From contig DYKH01000060.1 in assembly GCA_020722685.1 (NCBI GenBank), forward strand, positions 18,641-31,934: a stretch of DNA of 13,294 nt. The letters are read 5' to 3'. Of the stretch, positions 13,204 to 13,294 are shown piece after piece. Each line of letters starts with the position of its first letter. Positions within the stretch are counted from its first letter, which is position 1. The notes beneath the pieces are model-generated. The model made no database searches, had not been told where the DNA came from, and saw nothing but the letters and a program-made list of their open reading frames with translations. Both the position numbers and the translations under genes were made by a program. The stretch comes from Caldithrix sp. (lineage in GTDB: Bacteria > KSB1 > UBA2214 > DYKH01).

Positions 13204-13294
13204 GCAGTGCCTGTTTATGCAACTGGTGATGCCTGTGAAGTGGGCAAAGCAAAAGACGCGATTGAAAGTGCGTATAAATTAGCGAGCAAGCTAT
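13204..13294 (+). pseudogene. 3' fragment of a second flavoprotein (dienoyl-CoA reductase-type) gene
   Basis: The frame from 13204 reads AVPVYATGDACEVGKAKDAI and then ESAYKLASKL, running off the window. It aligns without gaps to the last 29 residues of the flavoprotein at 8665-10524 (20 of 29 identical), including a 24-base identical run (13240-13263 versus 10468-10491). The frame is closed by TGA at 13195-13197, so the rest of the gene is absent. It is a diverged paralog remnant, not an exact copy. It places homologous sequence on both sides of the cytochrome gene. The true stop codon probably lies just beyond the window. Confidence 0.75.

Noticed and set aside
1..13294. CRISPR arrays, tRNA/rRNA genes, insertion sequences
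   Set aside because: No regularly spaced repeats, cloverleaf-like tRNA ends, rRNA motifs or transposase domains were seen on either strand.

Overview
This window is bacterial DNA from an anaerobic or metal- and sulfur-handling lineage. The evidence is a peptide deformylase, strong AGGAGG-type ribosome binding sites, c-type multiheme cytochromes, [4Fe-4S] proteins and several NifX/NifB-like small proteins. The mix (NifX family, FmdB zinc ribbons, DUF5320, pyruvoyl arginine decarboxylase, octaheme cytochrome, Old-Yellow-Enzyme reductase) is reminiscent of Desulfobacterota or related uncultured phyla; this taxonomic guess is inference only. All recognised genes lie on the + strand. UGA ends several ordinary genes, so code 11 applies.

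Region 1 (1-4706, about half G+C, loosely packed, with decay). It opens with the last 41 codons of a metallo-beta-lactamase-fold protein. Two unrecognised small proteins follow (222-434 and 589-876), possibly with a third, startless frame between them. Next come an 8Fe ferredoxin with a basic tail (1202-1654), a NifX-family protein (1699-2031) and an FmdB zinc ribbon (2063-2251). From 2449 to about 3400 lies a degraded-looking stretch that begins with a DUF5320 N-terminus. A compact trio then follows: peptide deformylase, pyruvoyl-dependent arginine decarboxylase and a second FmdB zinc ribbon, closed by a terminator-like hairpin at 4716-4734.

Region 2 (about 4740-8640, visibly A+T-richer). 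A tight operon encodes a SAM methyltransferase, a NifX-family protein, a DUF1684 protein, a MIP18/DUF59 protein and a thioredoxin with a helical extension. After a truncated MFS transporter remnant comes a second methyltransferase fused in one polypeptide to a NifX-family domain. This mirrors the separate methyltransferase-NifX pair just upstream.

Region 3 (8665-13294). A 619-residue Old-Yellow-Enzyme/2,4-dienoyl-CoA-reductase-type iron-sulfur flavoprotein is followed by an unusual membrane cytochrome. The cytochrome has a signal peptide, eight CxxCH heme c motifs and a C-terminal di-heme cytochrome b module like formate dehydrogenase gamma. Its reading frame is interrupted by a single in-frame UGA at 10893-10895 and is otherwise open from 10572 to 13181. 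The window ends with a stray 3' fragment of a second, diverged copy of the flavoprotein gene.

Working model (inference): the NifX, ferredoxin, DUF59, thioredoxin and FmdB genes handle labile metal or sulfur clusters. The octaheme-cytochrome b protein exchanges electrons between the quinone pool and a periplasmic acceptor or donor. The flavoprotein is a cytoplasmic reductase of an unsaturated substrate. The points most worth following up are the in-frame UGA, the methyltransferase-NifX fusion, and the duplicated flavoprotein tail flanking the cytochrome.
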